A DNA stretch of 64,000 nucleotides from Hamiltosporidium tvaerminnensis (GCA_022605425.2 CM061246.1:1721001-1785000); one strand, 5' to 3'; positions 1 through 11,940 are shown, counted from the first letter of the stretch. Translations and numbers: made by a program. Notes: generated by a model from the letters alone, not told the origin.

Positions 1-516
1 GTCTATTCAAGTACTTTAAGTCTAATCTCATCATTAGGAAGACAAAAGTCATGCCCTACAAAACGCAGCCGAGACCTCTTCTCATATATGCACCAGAATC
101 TTGAGTTGTTAAGAAGACTGATGAGCAAAGACTAGCGGTTTTCGAAACGAAAGTACTGAGACGTATCTATAGACCTAAAGAAGAAAATGGCAGGTGGAGG
201 AAACGACATAACAAGGAACTCCACATCGAATTAAGGGATATGCTACTAGTAGACTTGGTCTGCCTGAACAGACTCCGCTGGGTAAGACACCTGCTAAGAA
301 TGGGAAAACATCGCATACCTTCCAAAGTTTTGAACCATATACCAGTGGGAAAGGGAAGGTGTGAAGATCTAAGACTCGCTGGATTGATCAAATCGAAAAA
401 ACCGACCGACTTCTAGGAGATGAAGACTGGTGGAATTTTGCGTTGGAAAGAGACCGGTGAGCGATATTACTTAGGGAAGCCAAGGCTTGTGCAGGGCTGT
501 AGCGCCGAAAATACAT
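1..516 (+). mobile_element. Decayed LINE-type retrotransposon, 3' end of the reverse-transcriptase ORF
   Basis: Relic of the C-terminal end of a non-LTR retrotransposon polyprotein, cut by the window edge on its 5' side. Reading forward, residues KVLRRIYRPKEENGRW, then NRLRWVRHLLRMG, then after a frameshift TRWIDQIEKT and finally REAKACAGL followed by a stop follow the order seen at the C-termini of RTE/Jockey-like elements (LRRIYGP ... RLRWLGH ... RPRTRWID ... AKAHxGL). At least two in-frame stops and one frameshift are visible, so it is dead. Base composition is clearly GC-richer than the flanking DNA. I am confident that it is a LINE relic, less sure of the clade. Confidence 0.75.
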
Positions 517-519
517 AAA

Positions 520-2100
520 GAAAGAAGTAACCTACATAAAGCAACTAGCTTCTTTAGTTGGACAGTGCGGGGCGTGCATTTTGGTGAAATAGGATGTATA
601 TTAGGCCAAGATAGAAATAGCGGCTTTAACTTACTAGAACATGATTCGATAGAAAGCGTATAATGTTCTTTTGAGATAAAAATACTTGTTTTTCATCCTA
701 AAGATAGACAGGAAAGAAAGAAAAAATCAAACCCAAAGACGGCTATTTTAAAGTTATAAAATGCCAATAAACCCATCGTTACATCAATAAAAGGCCTTTT
801 GCAAAAAGTAAACGTTTGAGCAAGCTGCTGATAAACGAGAAAAACGTAAAATAGACTCTTCGGCTTTTAGGGTTATAAAACGAAATAGAAAATCCAAAGC
901 CACATTTAATGTCATATAATACAAGAAAAAAACTGCTTTTATATGGATATTACTCTTCGAACTGATAAAATAAAAGAAATATAAAGCCACGCGATGTAAA
1001 TGTGTTCTGGTATTTCAGGGATATACATGATTTTGATCTGTAAAAGGAAGAATTAGACAAAGCAATCAGTTTATAAAACTATTAAAAATTTATCCTTTCG
1101 GTGCAAGAAAAGTATTAACACTACTAAGCAATGATATAGAATGAAAAGATCAATTTTGAATTTTTGATTTTATTTTATACAAACAAATTTATCTTGGCAA
1201 AGCGAATTAAGGATCATCGTTCAAAAATTCTCAAAAATAGATTTTCGTAAATTAGAGCTATGTCAGAATAAAAAAAATCTAAACATACTGCATAAAAAGA
1301 CATTATATTTTTAAGTTAAACAAGATACTGAGTTATATAATCCTCATTCCGCAATAATTACATACCAAAACTTAATTCAAACAGTAGAAACCCAAAAATT
1401 CAAGAAGTAGACTTTTTTGCCAATGTGTTTGGTCTCATATTTATCAGTAAAAGTTTAGATATTTTCATAAAGGATAACCCGGATGCTATTAGGATTAAAT
1501 ATTGCGTGGTCCACGGAAAAGACCGCAAATTTTCATAAAGGTGGAAAGTTATACACATTATTAACGCAAAAAAAGTAAAAAAATTTGTTGATCAATAAAG
1601 AATCCTTAACTAGAGAATAAATTCGAAGAGATTTGGTTAAAGAAATCGCTACATTTTATGCTTAATCTGTGAGCTACTAGAAAACAATAATTACACTAAA
1701 GATACTCGCAAATTAGGAAGAATTTCCTAAGCAAACAAACATCTAAGGTATTAAATTTTTAAATGAAGATTAAAGATCAAAATCAAAGTAATTTAGTCAA
1801 ATTTAGGTAAACTTAAATTATAAAGAATAGCCTAAATTAAATTTGAAAAATCACAGTAAACTAAGTAAAACGAAGAGAGAAAAACAGGTCAATAGTTAAT
1901 ATATTTTAGTATAAAATAGAATGAAGCCTTTTTAAGAAGATAGAACTCTTTTAATAAATGTAAATTGATTTTAAATAAAAGCATATTTATATATCTTTGA
2001 AGATATTTTCTCATAACACAAAATTCCTTTTACATATACTGATATACAATCATCATCATGCAAAAGACGAATTCTTTGGTGCAAGACAGGGAAAATTATT
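520..2100. other. Unassigned AT-rich spacer
   Basis: No gene, RNA or recognisable element found. The first part (to about 1.0 kb) is slightly GC-richer, with short open stretches such as 595-655, and may be eroded mobile DNA. The rest is AT-rich with stops in every frame and no C-run/ATG start signal. Confidence 0.4.
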
Positions 2101-2101
2101 T

Positions 2102-2344
2102 TCAAAACAAAAATTTATATTTCACTAAAAAATCACATCTTGACAAAATATTTTCCAAATCTAATTTTTTTATAATTAGTGGTACGAAATATCCTCCATT
2201 AACTCTATCATAGCCAAGTATTACTAGTATTATATACTTGTAAAACTTTTTTTTAGTAAATTCGTATTCTGTAATTAAAGAATTTAAAATAACTTTATTT
2301 TGTAAATCTTTATATTCAATAGGTTGGTTTAAAAAATCTAGCAT
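2102..2344 (-). other. Continuation of the large ORF in another frame after an A9 run
   Basis: An open frame of about 80 codons begins exactly where the large upstream ORF stops, overlapping its last codons, in a different frame. It has no start signal of its own: its first ATG lies inside the poly-A tract that ends the upstream ORF, and the wider open frame starts with TTG. The peptide (beginning MLDFLNQPIEYKDLQ and containing NGGYFVPLIIKKLDLENIL) has the same Lys/Asn/Leu-rich helical character as the upstream protein. I read it as that protein's true C-terminus, separated by a one-base slip in the A run (A10 would join the frames). It could instead be a recent frameshift mutation or an assembly error. 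Confidence 0.55.
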
Positions 2345-5184
2345 TTTTTTTTGTTGAAAAGAAATTTTATATTTGAAATACAAAATTCTATTTTACGAAT
2401 CTTACTTATAAAAATTTGGCTATTTTTTGTGAGATTGTATTCTTTAAAACAACAATAAAAAATATCTCGGTAGTAAAAAATATTTTGATTTTCCAAAATA
2501 TCAAACATAGAAAGTTTTATAAATTCATTTAAAATTAAAAAATGATTTTCTTTGTATTTTTTGTACTCAAAAGAAGTACTTTCATCGAATTTATCTTGAT
2601 CTTCTAGCAATGGGAATGGATTAAAATTAGTTAAATTTTTAAAGAAATCTAATTTTTTAGTTTCTTTTGCAATTTTAAGCTTCTGTTCTTCACTAAGAAA
2701 ATTTATTAAATTTTTTTCTTTAAAAAATATTTCTTCGTAATTTAATAATAATTTGGTCAAATATTCTGTCGAGTTAGATCTTTTTGTAATTTTTGAAAGA
2801 AATTTTGAAAGAATTTGTAAATTGTTTTCTGATTTTGTAAATAAATTTTCTAAAAATGACCAATCATATGAAGGGATCTCCTTTAAGAATATAAACGCTT
2901 TTAAGAAAGTTTCAGGATCTTCTACACAATTCAAATATAATTTATTCAAAATTAAATTGCCAGAAACAATATTTTCTTGATATTTTTGAAGATTTACATC
3001 CAATATTCTCACGGCCTCATAAATATCAATTTTTTCCGTCGAAGTATAACTTTCGAAATTATCAAACATAAATTCAGTCAAATTAAAATTTTTTTCATAA
3101 AATTCTTTAAAGTTTTTATTTTCATTTAAATTGAGAATTTTAAATTGAAATTTAATTTTGTATTCCTCTTCGATGAAACACGTATCAAGAATCAGTTTTA
3201 TTATGAAATAACATTCATCTGTTTTTGATAAATCAAAATAAATTTCAAATAAATTCATAATTCTATTTTTATAATTTTTTGAAATATCAACGTTTTTCAA
3301 AACATATAAAAGAAATAATAAAATATAAAAACTTAAATCATCACTTCTTGCTTTGATTGAGGAAATATAATTTATAATTGTATCGTGTGAAGTGGAATCT
3401 TGTATAAATAATGCCGTAGAAACTGATATTAAATGAATTATACTTGAAATACCTCTTTTCTTTCTAAATAAAGAATCTAAAGATTCAATTCTATTTTTTC
3501 GTAAATAAACAGACCAAAATCTTGGAAAATACAACTTGGTTTTCAAATCTTTAGGCAAATAAAACGTTGAAAGCATTTTTTCAAGCGGTTTTAGTTCAAA
3601 CAATAAATCATTTATATATGATTCCTTACAACTGACATTTTCTTTTTTTAAATCCACTTTTTCTTTTTTCGAAGGTACTTTCAAAGTATCCTCGTCTTTT
3701 TCAACAAAATATGCAATTATTTCTGGATATTCGTCGTAATTTTTAAAATGTTCTCTATTTTCTATCAATTTATCAAAAATCGCACCTAAATTTCCATAAA
3801 AGCTAACCAGTGTTTCGTAATTTATTCTTTTTAAGATAATTGGATTTATAAAAATAAAATTTTTATCAATTAACTTCAAATATTTTTCATTAAAATATGT
3901 AAAATATTCAAAATACAATTCTTTACATTTCATTTTATCTTTATTTCTATTAAATTCATCTAAAATTTCTTTCTCAAATAAAGAAAAATCGAGTTCTTCA
4001 TTTTCGATTTCTGATAAATACACATTTAAAAAATCAATCGGTTTTACCTTAAAATATTTATTAAAAAGCATTATAAAATTTGATTTCCCCATAACTGATA
4101 GCTCCTCTGTCAAATCTTCTTTGCATCTTTCATTTAAAAGATTTTCTGTAATTTTTTTTAATTCATTTTTTACACTCGAATTTTTTTTAGCTAATTCTAA
4201 AACTTCTTTGATCGTAAAATTAAATTCTTGTAAAACATTTTTTAAATCATTCTTTGAAAAATAGAAATCTAAATCATAAGTTTTAAAAAGTTTAAAATGA
4301 ACATAGAAATCATCAAAACCTTTTTTATAAACACTTTCCCTATTAAAATAGACTTGCCATTCTTCCTCATTGTAACATTTTTTCTTAAAAAAAGAAATAA
4401 TATCTCTAATATCCAATGTATCCCATTTTGACAACTCATAATTTTCCAAATCTTTATATTCCAATTTTGTATTACTTCTTCTTATTCCATATTCTTTAAA
4501 ATTAAAAATTTCTAAATTTACACAAATAATTTTCTCAAAATACTCAGGAAATTCGTTTTCATTGATTATTTTTATTTTATAATTAATATCACTGGTTTTC
4601 AATAATTTTATCGTTTTAGACAAAACATAAATTACGTTTTTTTTAAACTTTTCTTCAAAAATATTTCTTGAAATGAAATATCTTTTAAATTTTTTTATAT
4701 CCGTTTTTTTACAAATATTTCTTAATAAAAATTCTAAAATATAATCTACTCTGTATTTTCCAAGTAAAATTTTTAAATATTTTTCTTTTTCATCAATTTT
4801 TTTCCATAAAAAAATAAAATCATAAATATTTGTAAGTTGTAGATAATTTAAAGTAAAATCTACAATATTTTCTTTAAAGAATTCATCTACTTCATTTTCT
4901 TTGTAATATTCCAAAATAAAAGTTACCGATTCTTTCTTATAAAAAACTGGTTTTATTCTTAAATAAATCAAAATGAAAGTAGAATATCGTTTTCGTACAC
5001 CCTCATTGTTTAAAAAATTTTCTATCGGAACTGAATGCAAAATTGAATTATTTTTTATATTTAAATAAGCAATTGGAACAAGATATTCTGGATATTTGGT
5101 CTCTGTCAAAATTTTTATATCCAATTCATAATTTTTCTTAGAAAAATACTTTTTTGTAATTGTATACCTTGAATCTTCTTCCAT
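2338..5184 (-). CDS. Large helical protein, 948 aa, unrecognised; ends at a poly-A frameshift
   Basis: I do not recognise the family. The protein is long for a microsporidian, almost wholly predicted alpha-helical, rich in Lys, Glu, Asn, Phe and Leu, with no signal peptide, no convincing membrane span and no catalytic motif. A conserved-looking block sits in the middle (around KLYFPRFWSVYLRK, then ISSIIHLISVSTALF), as in helical-repeat scaffold proteins (nucleoporin, transport or mRNA-complex subunits), but that is only a fold-level guess. The start is well supported: ATG is preceded by a CCC run (GGG on the plus strand at 5188-5190). The ORF ends NKKKC at a run of nine A's, and a further 80 or so coding-like residues follow in another frame (2102-2344), so the full protein is probably near 1030 aa. 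It stands alone, flanked upstream by retrotransposon debris. Confidence 0.85.
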   Translation of the reverse strand: MEEDSRYTITKKYFSKKNYELDIKILTETKYPEYLVPIAYLNIKNNSILHSVPIENFLNNEGVRKRYSTFILIYLRIKPVFYKKESVTFILEYYKENEVDEFFKENIVDFTLNYLQLTNIYDFIFLWKKIDEKEKYLKILLGKYRVDYILEFLLRNICKKTDIKKFKRYFISRNIFEEKFKKNVIYVLSKTIKLLKTSDINYKIKIINENEFPEYFEKIICVNLEIFNFKEYGIRRSNTKLEYKDLENYELSKWDTLDIRDIISFFKKKCYNEEEWQVYFNRESVYKKGFDDFYVHFKLFKTYDLDFYFSKNDLKNVLQEFNFTIKEVLELAKKNSSVKNELKKITENLLNERCKEDLTEELSVMGKSNFIMLFNKYFKVKPIDFLNVYLSEIENEELDFSLFEKEILDEFNRNKDKMKCKELYFEYFTYFNEKYLKLIDKNFIFINPIILKRINYETLVSFYGNLGAIFDKLIENREHFKNYDEYPEIIAYFVEKDEDTLKVPSKKEKVDLKKENVSCKESYINDLLFELKPLEKMLSTFYLPKDLKTKLYFPRFWSVYLRKNRIESLDSLFRKKRGISSIIHLISVSTALFIQDSTSHDTIINYISSIKARSDDLSFYILLFLLYVLKNVDISKNYKNRIMNLFEIYFDLSKTDECYFIIKLILDTCFIEEEYKIKFQFKILNLNENKNFKEFYEKNFNLTEFMFDNFESYTSTEKIDIYEAVRILDVNLQKYQENIVSGNLILNKLYLNCVEDPETFLKAFIFLKEIPSYDWSFLENLFTKSENNLQILSKFLSKITKRSNSTEYLTKLLLNYEEIFFKEKNLINFLSEEQKLKIAKETKKLDFFKNLTNFNPFPLLEDQDKFDESTSFEYKKYKENHFLILNEFIKLSMFDILENQNIFYYRDIFYCCFKEYNLTKNSQIFISKIRKIEFCISNIKFLFNKKKC

Positions 5185-5187
5185 TGT

Positions 5188-5190
5188 GGG
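5188..5190 (-). promoter_or_regulatory. CCC start-proximal signal of the 948-aa gene
   Basis: CCC on the minus strand ends three bases before the ATG (ACCCACAATG) in otherwise C-poor DNA, as in the other real genes of this window. Confidence 0.6.
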
Positions 5191-5344
5191 TAAATCTTTT
5201 TTTTGATTTAAAAATCAACATCTTGCTATCCGAAATGATAAAATTTCCAATAAAAAATAAATTTGGGTCTACGTTCAAAGTACTGACTTAACAAAAATTA
5301 TTTAATTGCTCATTTAATTTTGAGAATACTCTTGCTAAATAGAT

Positions 5345-6000
5345 ATAAATTCAAGTCTTCAAAAGGAATTTGGAGTCACTCATTTTAGAAAATTCTCGAT
5401 AACGAATGCGCAGCGATAAGAGGGGAACTGGAATAAAATTGTTGTCGAGATATGAAAGAACAAACCCGATATATTTATTTTATATAAAAGAAAAAAAAGC
5501 AAACACTCATCGAAGTAGTAAATCTCGCCCAAATTTCACTTTAAATAGTAGAGACTGAAAAAATTAGGAAGCTTTACCCGCTAGCCAATGAGTTAGGTCT
5601 TATTTATAAGTTTAGTATTGAGATAATTTTTTATGTAATGACCTGGTACGATATTGCGACAAAACACCATAATTCATACCGCAAAAGAAAGTCAATACCC
5701 AAAAAAGTGGTATACATTCAACTTATAGTACTTAAGAAGACAGCCGAAACTATTTTCTTTGATCGACGAACAGGACTCAAGTCGCGACCAAATGCTAAAT
5801 AGAGCTCTGAAAAAGCGTAAATAAAGTGTATCGAGAGAGCCGAGATTCACGAGAAAACGATTCTTCTTCAAATCAAGCAATTAACGAGTAAAATGATGTA
5901 TACCATTTAAAAACAAAAAAAATCCTCTCTTAAAACAGAAGAGGAACTACATTAGACGAACCTACAATAAACATAAATGATTAGTTAATTAGAAGAATAA
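5345..6000 (+). mobile_element. R2/R4-like retrotransposon, 3' (endonuclease) fragment
   Basis: Plus-strand relic of the restriction-like endonuclease end of the R4-like element. The order QVFKRNLESLI, a degenerate NKPDIFILYKRK, then LANELGLIYKF, EIIFYVMTW, and a tail with ILKKTAETIFFDRR can be aligned by eye with the better copy at 62.7-64.0 kb. Many stops and indels; it stops before the RT. It lies tail-to-tail with the minus-strand copy that begins at about 6.09 kb. Confidence 0.75.
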
Positions 6001-6089
6001 AATATATTAGTATAAGAGGTAGCTTGAAATACATAAAAGTGTGAAAAACGTTTTAACGCAGGAATTATTTAAATAAAAAGTAAAGTTTT

Positions 6090-9000
6090 TTATTTGAAAC
6101 AAATTTTTTATTTAATAAAATTCTGGGTTAAAATATTTTTTACCATTTTTACATGTTTTCTTCTACCTCTTTGACATTTTGTCTCTTCTTCCAATCCGAC
6201 TCTTCATTTATGTTATTGGTGGTTCCTCTAGTGGTTCCTCCTTGTAAATAGGGGGTTTATATTTTGGTTTAAAATTTTTGGCACCATCTTCCTCTGTTTT
6301 CGCTTCTTTTAAAGGGGGTATTGGTTCCTTGCATCTCTGATCTCTAATAACACCCATTGACGCTCTCTCCCAGCTCTCTTCGGCATTTAGTCCTACTCAG
6401 TCCTCTTCGTCGATCAAGGAAATAGTTTCGACTGTCTTTTTAAGTACTATAGACTGAATGTATGCTTCTACATTCTGGGTATTTCTAGTCTTTTAAGATG
6501 GATTTATGGTATTTTGTCACATACCGTCCCGGTCATCACATAAGGGATTATCTCACACTACACTTATAAATAAGGCCCAACTCATTGGCTAGCGGTCATA
6601 CTTCCTAGTTTTTCGTTTCAACTATTTGAAGTGAATCTTGAAGTGATTCCTACTCATGAGTGTTATCTTATTCTTCTTCTTATCTAAATAAATATGTCCG
6701 GTCTGTTATTCCGAATTTTAACATCAGTTTTAATTCTGGTGTCCACTCTTATTCTGCATACTCATTATAGAATTTCTTGAACTGAGTGGCTCCTTATTCG
6801 TTTTGAAGACTTAAACTTATATCTATTTGAAGGGAAGGTGTGGCATCTAACCACTTCATTTGCCGTCTGTGTAATCATGGCCTGCATTTTTCACATCTAG
6901 TTGCCGATGATCTAGTCTTACCGACTTCCCGCAATGTTGACACACACCATCTGCTCCCGAATACATTTCTATCCTGGATATAGCGAACACAGCTTCATTT
7001 CGTGGCCTATATTTCTCTCTTTAGCCATCTTGAAGAGTCACTAAACTAGCTCATTTTCCTTGCATTATATAACTTTGAATGGGTTTTCGTTTTTTATTTC
7101 GTTATATAGTTTTGAGTTGAGCTCTTCTAAACTTTTCTTAGTGACTTCTTCACCAACCTGTACTTTACTTTTAGAAGCCTTTTATTAGTGCAAGATGGGT
7201 TTTATTATTATTCTCCACCTTGAGGATTGCTGCTCGTCTGTTGATATTTTTTACTTTTTCCGACAATCCAAGAGTTGAAGCATATGTTCGCTTCGCAACT
7301 CAACACTATGTAGGCCTCTTCAGTTCTGTTCTAGGTATAAACGCTCTTTACATCCTGGGCGGAATGTTCTTATTTTTACCACACCGCACGCACTGCATCA
7401 TCTAACTTAGAAGTCAGCTGGTTAAGTCGAAGTACTCCTATGTGGTAGTTGATTAACGATATCGCATGTTGATTGGTTGCGAAATAAATTTTTTGATTTA
7501 ATCTAGTGTGAAAGTCTTTCACTCTTGATATAAGTTTGTCTGTACTTCTTCAATGAGCTACGTGTTGGATTCCTCTGTATCTTCTATTATTCCTAAATAT
7601 TTGTAAACACTAACACCTTCTGAAGAGTAGCGTATCTTCACAACACGTATCATTTGTGGTGACTCTCTTTGTTAATCTCTAAGCCAATAACCTCTAAAAT
7701 TCCTTTGCCTCGCCTGTCTAGACTCATGTGGAGCTGTCTTTTGAGGAGCTTAGATCATCAATAAACAAGAGATGATTAGTAGAATGGGATTCTGCATCTG
7801 TTTGTACTGTACTTTTGTGTATTTTTCATTAGCTTTCGCTAATGGATCCATACACAAAACAAATAACAATGGTGACAAACTATCTCCTTGTGAATCCCTC
7901 TATCAATCTTCTTGCTCATGATTTTTTTAGGCCCTACTGATATATCAATTTTCCATTTTGATATAATTACCTTAATAAATTTCGGATCCAATCAGGTAAA
8001 TTAGGTTTTCATGCATTGAGTTAAATAAGCATGATCTATTGAATCATAGTTTTTAACATCAATCCATGTTGCCTTAGATTATTTCCATACTCTTTATTTA
8101 GGCAATATTCGTGAGCCTGCTCTTTCGCCCCTGCACCTCTTACGCCCCTAGTTGGTTCTCTGGAACCCTCGCCTTTCCACTTCGTTGACGACTTTCGTTA
8201 CACACTTTGTCGTTAACTTATAGAGGTTGGACATACAGTGATTGGCCTGTGTCGAGCCTCTTCGTGGAATTCCTTTCGGTATCAAATACGTAAGCCCGCG
8301 TAAACCAATCGCTTGAGGTGTTCCTTCTAAACATATAACTTTCACAATATCATAAAGATATTTGTGAAGAGTTGTAAGTTTCTTAATGAAAAATTGTAAA
8401 TACCATCAATTCCAGCAGCTTTCCATTGGGGCCAATTAATGATATTCACAAATTCATCAGTGAAGGAAACGTGGTCGGATGATTATCTGATACAAATGGA
8501 ATCAATAATCATCGTACGTGACTGTGTCATCATTTTTGTTCCACATTGTAGACCAAAACTACATTTCATCACGGCTAACAATGCTCGGATTCCACACGCT
8601 CGGATAACCCACGATAAAATCGACCTCGGAAAGCTCAAACATACGATTCTCTTTTCGGAATTGCTTCCTACTTTCATGCATCGTAATTTTTTCTCGTAAA
8701 CATTCAAACTCATTCTTCTTAACTAAAGCCTCGAAAGATCGTACGCTGCTCAGTTTAAATTAAACTCTCGATGATTTTCTTAAGGCTCTTCGTTTCCAGT
8801 GAGAGCTTTTCCTGCTTACGAGCTTTCTCGAGATCTTTGGAAGTACTAACTTGAAATTTTACTTCTATGTTTTCTTCCAGCGGATCTGGCTTTCTTTACG
8901 TGTTGCCTCGTCATAGCATACCTGCGCAGCTTGCATGATATACGCGGCTTCCGTAATTGACTCGGTACATGAGCTCCTGCATATTCACCGACTACTCGAT

Positions 9001-9695
9001 TTATGAGATCCAGAACTTTACTATCAACCAATTCATTTGGATGTTTTCTAGTTCGACCACCACTTTTCCAATTTCGTTCTCGAGATTTCTTTGATTTTAC
9101 TCAGAATTTATCTCTCGGTTTATGTACTCCGTGGTGTCGGTCGGTGCATGTATCGCGGAGTGGCGATTCTACGTCGCTCTCCATTCTCTTCTGATTTTAC
9201 ATCCTTTCCCATCTCACTTTGTGCCATTTTTAACACTTCGAGTTTCGTGCGCCGAATTTCTCATTATAGTACCTGTGAGCTCTGTCCAGCCATTTCTTGG
9301 CATTCTTTCAAACCTTGTCTGTACTGCAAAAACAATTCGAGGCCATTCCTTCGGGTCGCTGTTACGGAATCGAATATCGTCCGCAATGCCATTAGCCTGT
9401 TACCTTCCGGAATAGCTGAGTACGGGGCTTGTCTGTCGTACGATGGCTCGCACGCGAGACTTCAACCAAGAGGGAACTGGTGCATTAGGCGAAGGTGGTG
9501 TCGCCCACTATTTTGCATTTACTGCATGTTTGGCTTGGTGGTGGTGTTATTGTTGTGTGGGGAGGAGGTGGAATCGCCGGTGGGTGTAGCTTCATTTGTA
9601 TCTCACTATCACCTTTTCACCTCATCGGTCTTTGCAGCCTTTATTTTGGTATTTTCGAATTTCTGCTAACTTTTTTTCTACCATTTTGAAACAAA
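6090..9695 (-). mobile_element. R2/R4-like non-LTR retrotransposon, near full length, heavily decayed
   Basis: Minus-strand copy running from a 5' end near 9.69 kb to the 3' tail at about 6.09 kb (ending TTTTATTAAATAAA on the minus strand). Recognisable in order: N-terminal region (9031-8846, VDSKVLDLINRVVGEYA), linker (8713-8483, NVYEKKLRCMKVGSNSEK), RT motifs 1-2 (8345-8148, YLIPKGIPRRG then CMSNLYKLTTKCVT), the palm region (8.05-7.7 kb), zinc knuckle and restriction-like endonuclease (7.0-6.4 kb). It parallels the 45.3-49.1 kb copy along its whole length but is broken by dozens of very short deletions, so no domain is intact. The long plus-strand ORFs at 9.0-9.7 kb are antisense shadows of its GC-rich N-terminal part. 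Confidence 0.85.
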
Positions 9696-9699
9696 AATA

Positions 9700-10840
9700 T
9701 TTTTTTTGAAAATAAAATAAATTTCTTATTTTCAGACAGAACCACAATTCTAAATTCTTTTAAAAATTTGAAAAAATAAATACGTTTAATTCTTAAGAAA
9801 TGTAATCAAGTTGAATTCTAAACGTCGTAGGTTGTTATACACTCGATGTAGGATTTAATTCGGTTACAAATTTTAATACACATAATAAATGTAATCAAAG
9901 TTAAAAATCAATTTTTTAATGTGTTATTTCTTTCAGTCCTTTCAAATTCTTTTACTTGAATTCTTCCATATATTTGACTCTATATATTTTTCTCAAATTA
10001 TTAGAATCATTTTATACGAAATATAGAGGTAAAGATTTCTGTATCTGTTCCTTTAACGCATTCTTCTATAACTGAATATCACTTTCATCGTGTATACTGT
10101 TAATATGTTTCTTCTTCTCGTATTACGTCTAAAAGCCGCGCTTTGCTCAGCTTTCTGATCCCTTTGTTAGAATTTCATTACTCTGTGTCGATTAAAAATT
10201 CTTTTGGTAATCTCATTTGAAAAAAATTTTGAATTTGACCTATATTTGTATTCATATAAGTTCTTTTTATTGGTATATTTAACTTTTCCAATATAAAGTT
10301 TAGTAAGCAATATCACAAACTTTGATTTACCGTCATTTTTTTTCCTAATATGAGCGATTTATTTCAATTCAGCAAAAATCAACTACAAAAAAGTATCATC
10401 TAAAATATTTAATAAGCGAATCTTCGATTTACTCATAAATTGTGTTATTATCCGTAGGTAAAGGAAGTAACTAAAAAATTTATGTATAAATATCTATCTT
10501 ACTAAAATCAGTCTTGGCCTTATATCATCATAAAAGCGTATTTCTGTTCAATAAAAGTATCGAAATCGTGAAAACTCTAAAAATTCAGTAGGCATTTGGC
10601 ATGAGTGTGCAAAAATATCTTGAAATTACAATACTTGTGAGCGTAATAAAGTGTTCCCAGTTCAAAATGTAGTTATTTAAATAATATAGATGCGAACCTT
10701 CAGATCGAAAAAAAAGAATAAGACTTACAGAATCCTATAAAATGAGTAAGCCTATGTAAAAATAGACGGTAAGATAAAAATCAATGCCAAAATTTCGAAA
10801 AACGGTGTATTTTTCAGTTCATTTCAGCTATATTCGCATT
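9700..10840. other. AT-rich spacer, nothing identified
   Basis: Stops in all frames, no C-run/ATG signal, no repeat shared with other parts of the window that I could see. Confidence 0.4.
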
Positions 10841-10844
10841 ACAA

Positions 10845-11030
10845 CCCTGTATGAGCCTTAGCCCCCTCGGTAATACCTCCTCCACCAGTCTTTTTTCCGT
10901 AGGTTTGTTTCTTTTTCGAGTTTTATAACAAGGTGGTTTTAAAAGATTTGTTCTTAGCCCTACGATAAACCCCAATCTAAAGTATAAAACCATTTTACTC
11001 GCCTCTTATGACGAGTAAAGAAAACATAAA
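10845..11030 (-). mobile_element. Possible LINE 3'-end relic
   Basis: GC-richer island. Minus-strand reading gives DWWRRYYRG and, in the adjacent frame, EGAKAHTGL then stop, matching the ...W+..+.EAKAHxGL-stop ending of RTE/Jockey-like polyproteins and the AKACAGL ending of the relic at the window start. The rest of the island is not readable as protein. Small and tentative. Confidence 0.35.
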
Positions 11031-11031
11031 G

Positions 11032-11740
11032 CCAATTTTGCTCCAGGTACGGTAGGGAAATTTTCCAGTTATAAATTCTGAATATTATTCCTTCATGAGG
11101 TTGCATTTACTTTAGAAAATTAGATTCAGATTTGAAATGAAAAAACCAAAGAAGTAAAGCATATTAGCATTAATTAGGGTCTTGTTCATATACATAGCAC
11201 ATAAATAATCGTTTATTTATTAACTTGAGATATTATTTGGAAATATAAAAATTCTACCTTAATGAGCAATACATAACAGTAACAACAATAGCATACTTTT
11301 AGCCGGCAATGTACCAAAAAAGTTGCAAGGATTTACCAAGTTAAATTAAACTTGGGAAGTAAGACCTAGCCGAAAGATATTCGAAAATAATATTAGTAGG
11401 TATCATACAAAGCCCAGAGAATGCTGTAAAAATATATACCCGCCAAATGAAAATAAATGTTTGCAAATAATTACCAGAATTATTGTCAATTATATAAAAT
11501 GAATGAGATATAAGCTTTGAGCCGAAACGTGAAAAAATTTAATATAAAGAACGGATCAAATCGACAGGCAAAAGGAAAATTATGCAAGCGAGAGAGCAAT
11601 GAAATTCCAATACGAGTTTGAAATATACTTATTCTAAGAAAAATCGTAAGCAAATATCCCACAACCAGTTAAATTAATTTTAAATACAATAAAAGACTTC
11701 AAAAGCAAATAAAATAAAATTATCTCTTATGTAATCTTGT
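11032..11740. other. AT-rich spacer, nothing identified
   Basis: No coding-like frame, RNA gene or repeat recognised. Confidence 0.4.
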
Positions 11741-11832
11741 AATTTCAATAAAAAAGTTTTAGAAAAATCGCAACAACAAAAAAATAATCATTTATATATT
11801 TTATTTGTGCTTTTACTATTTGGTTAGAAAAG

Positions 11833-11940
11833 TTTATAAAAATTAGAAAAAGTAAAAAAAGTAAAAAAGTAAAAAAAGTAAAAAAGTTTATAAAAATTAA
11901 AAAAAGTAAAAAAGTAAAAAAGTAAAAAAGTAAAAACAAT
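11833..11940. repeat. Tandem (AAAAAGT)n-type simple repeat
   Basis: Units of AGTAAAAA with 5-7 A's repeat about a dozen times, interrupted once by a duplicated TTTATAAAAATTA spacer (11831-11844 and 11887-11900). It begins just beyond the stop codon of the 454-aa gene, in its 3' flank. Confidence 0.85.

Noticed and set aside
9003-9689. Plus-strand ORFs of 63-192 aa
   Set aside because: They are antisense to the N-terminal part of the minus-strand R4-like copy; open only because that region is GC-rich.
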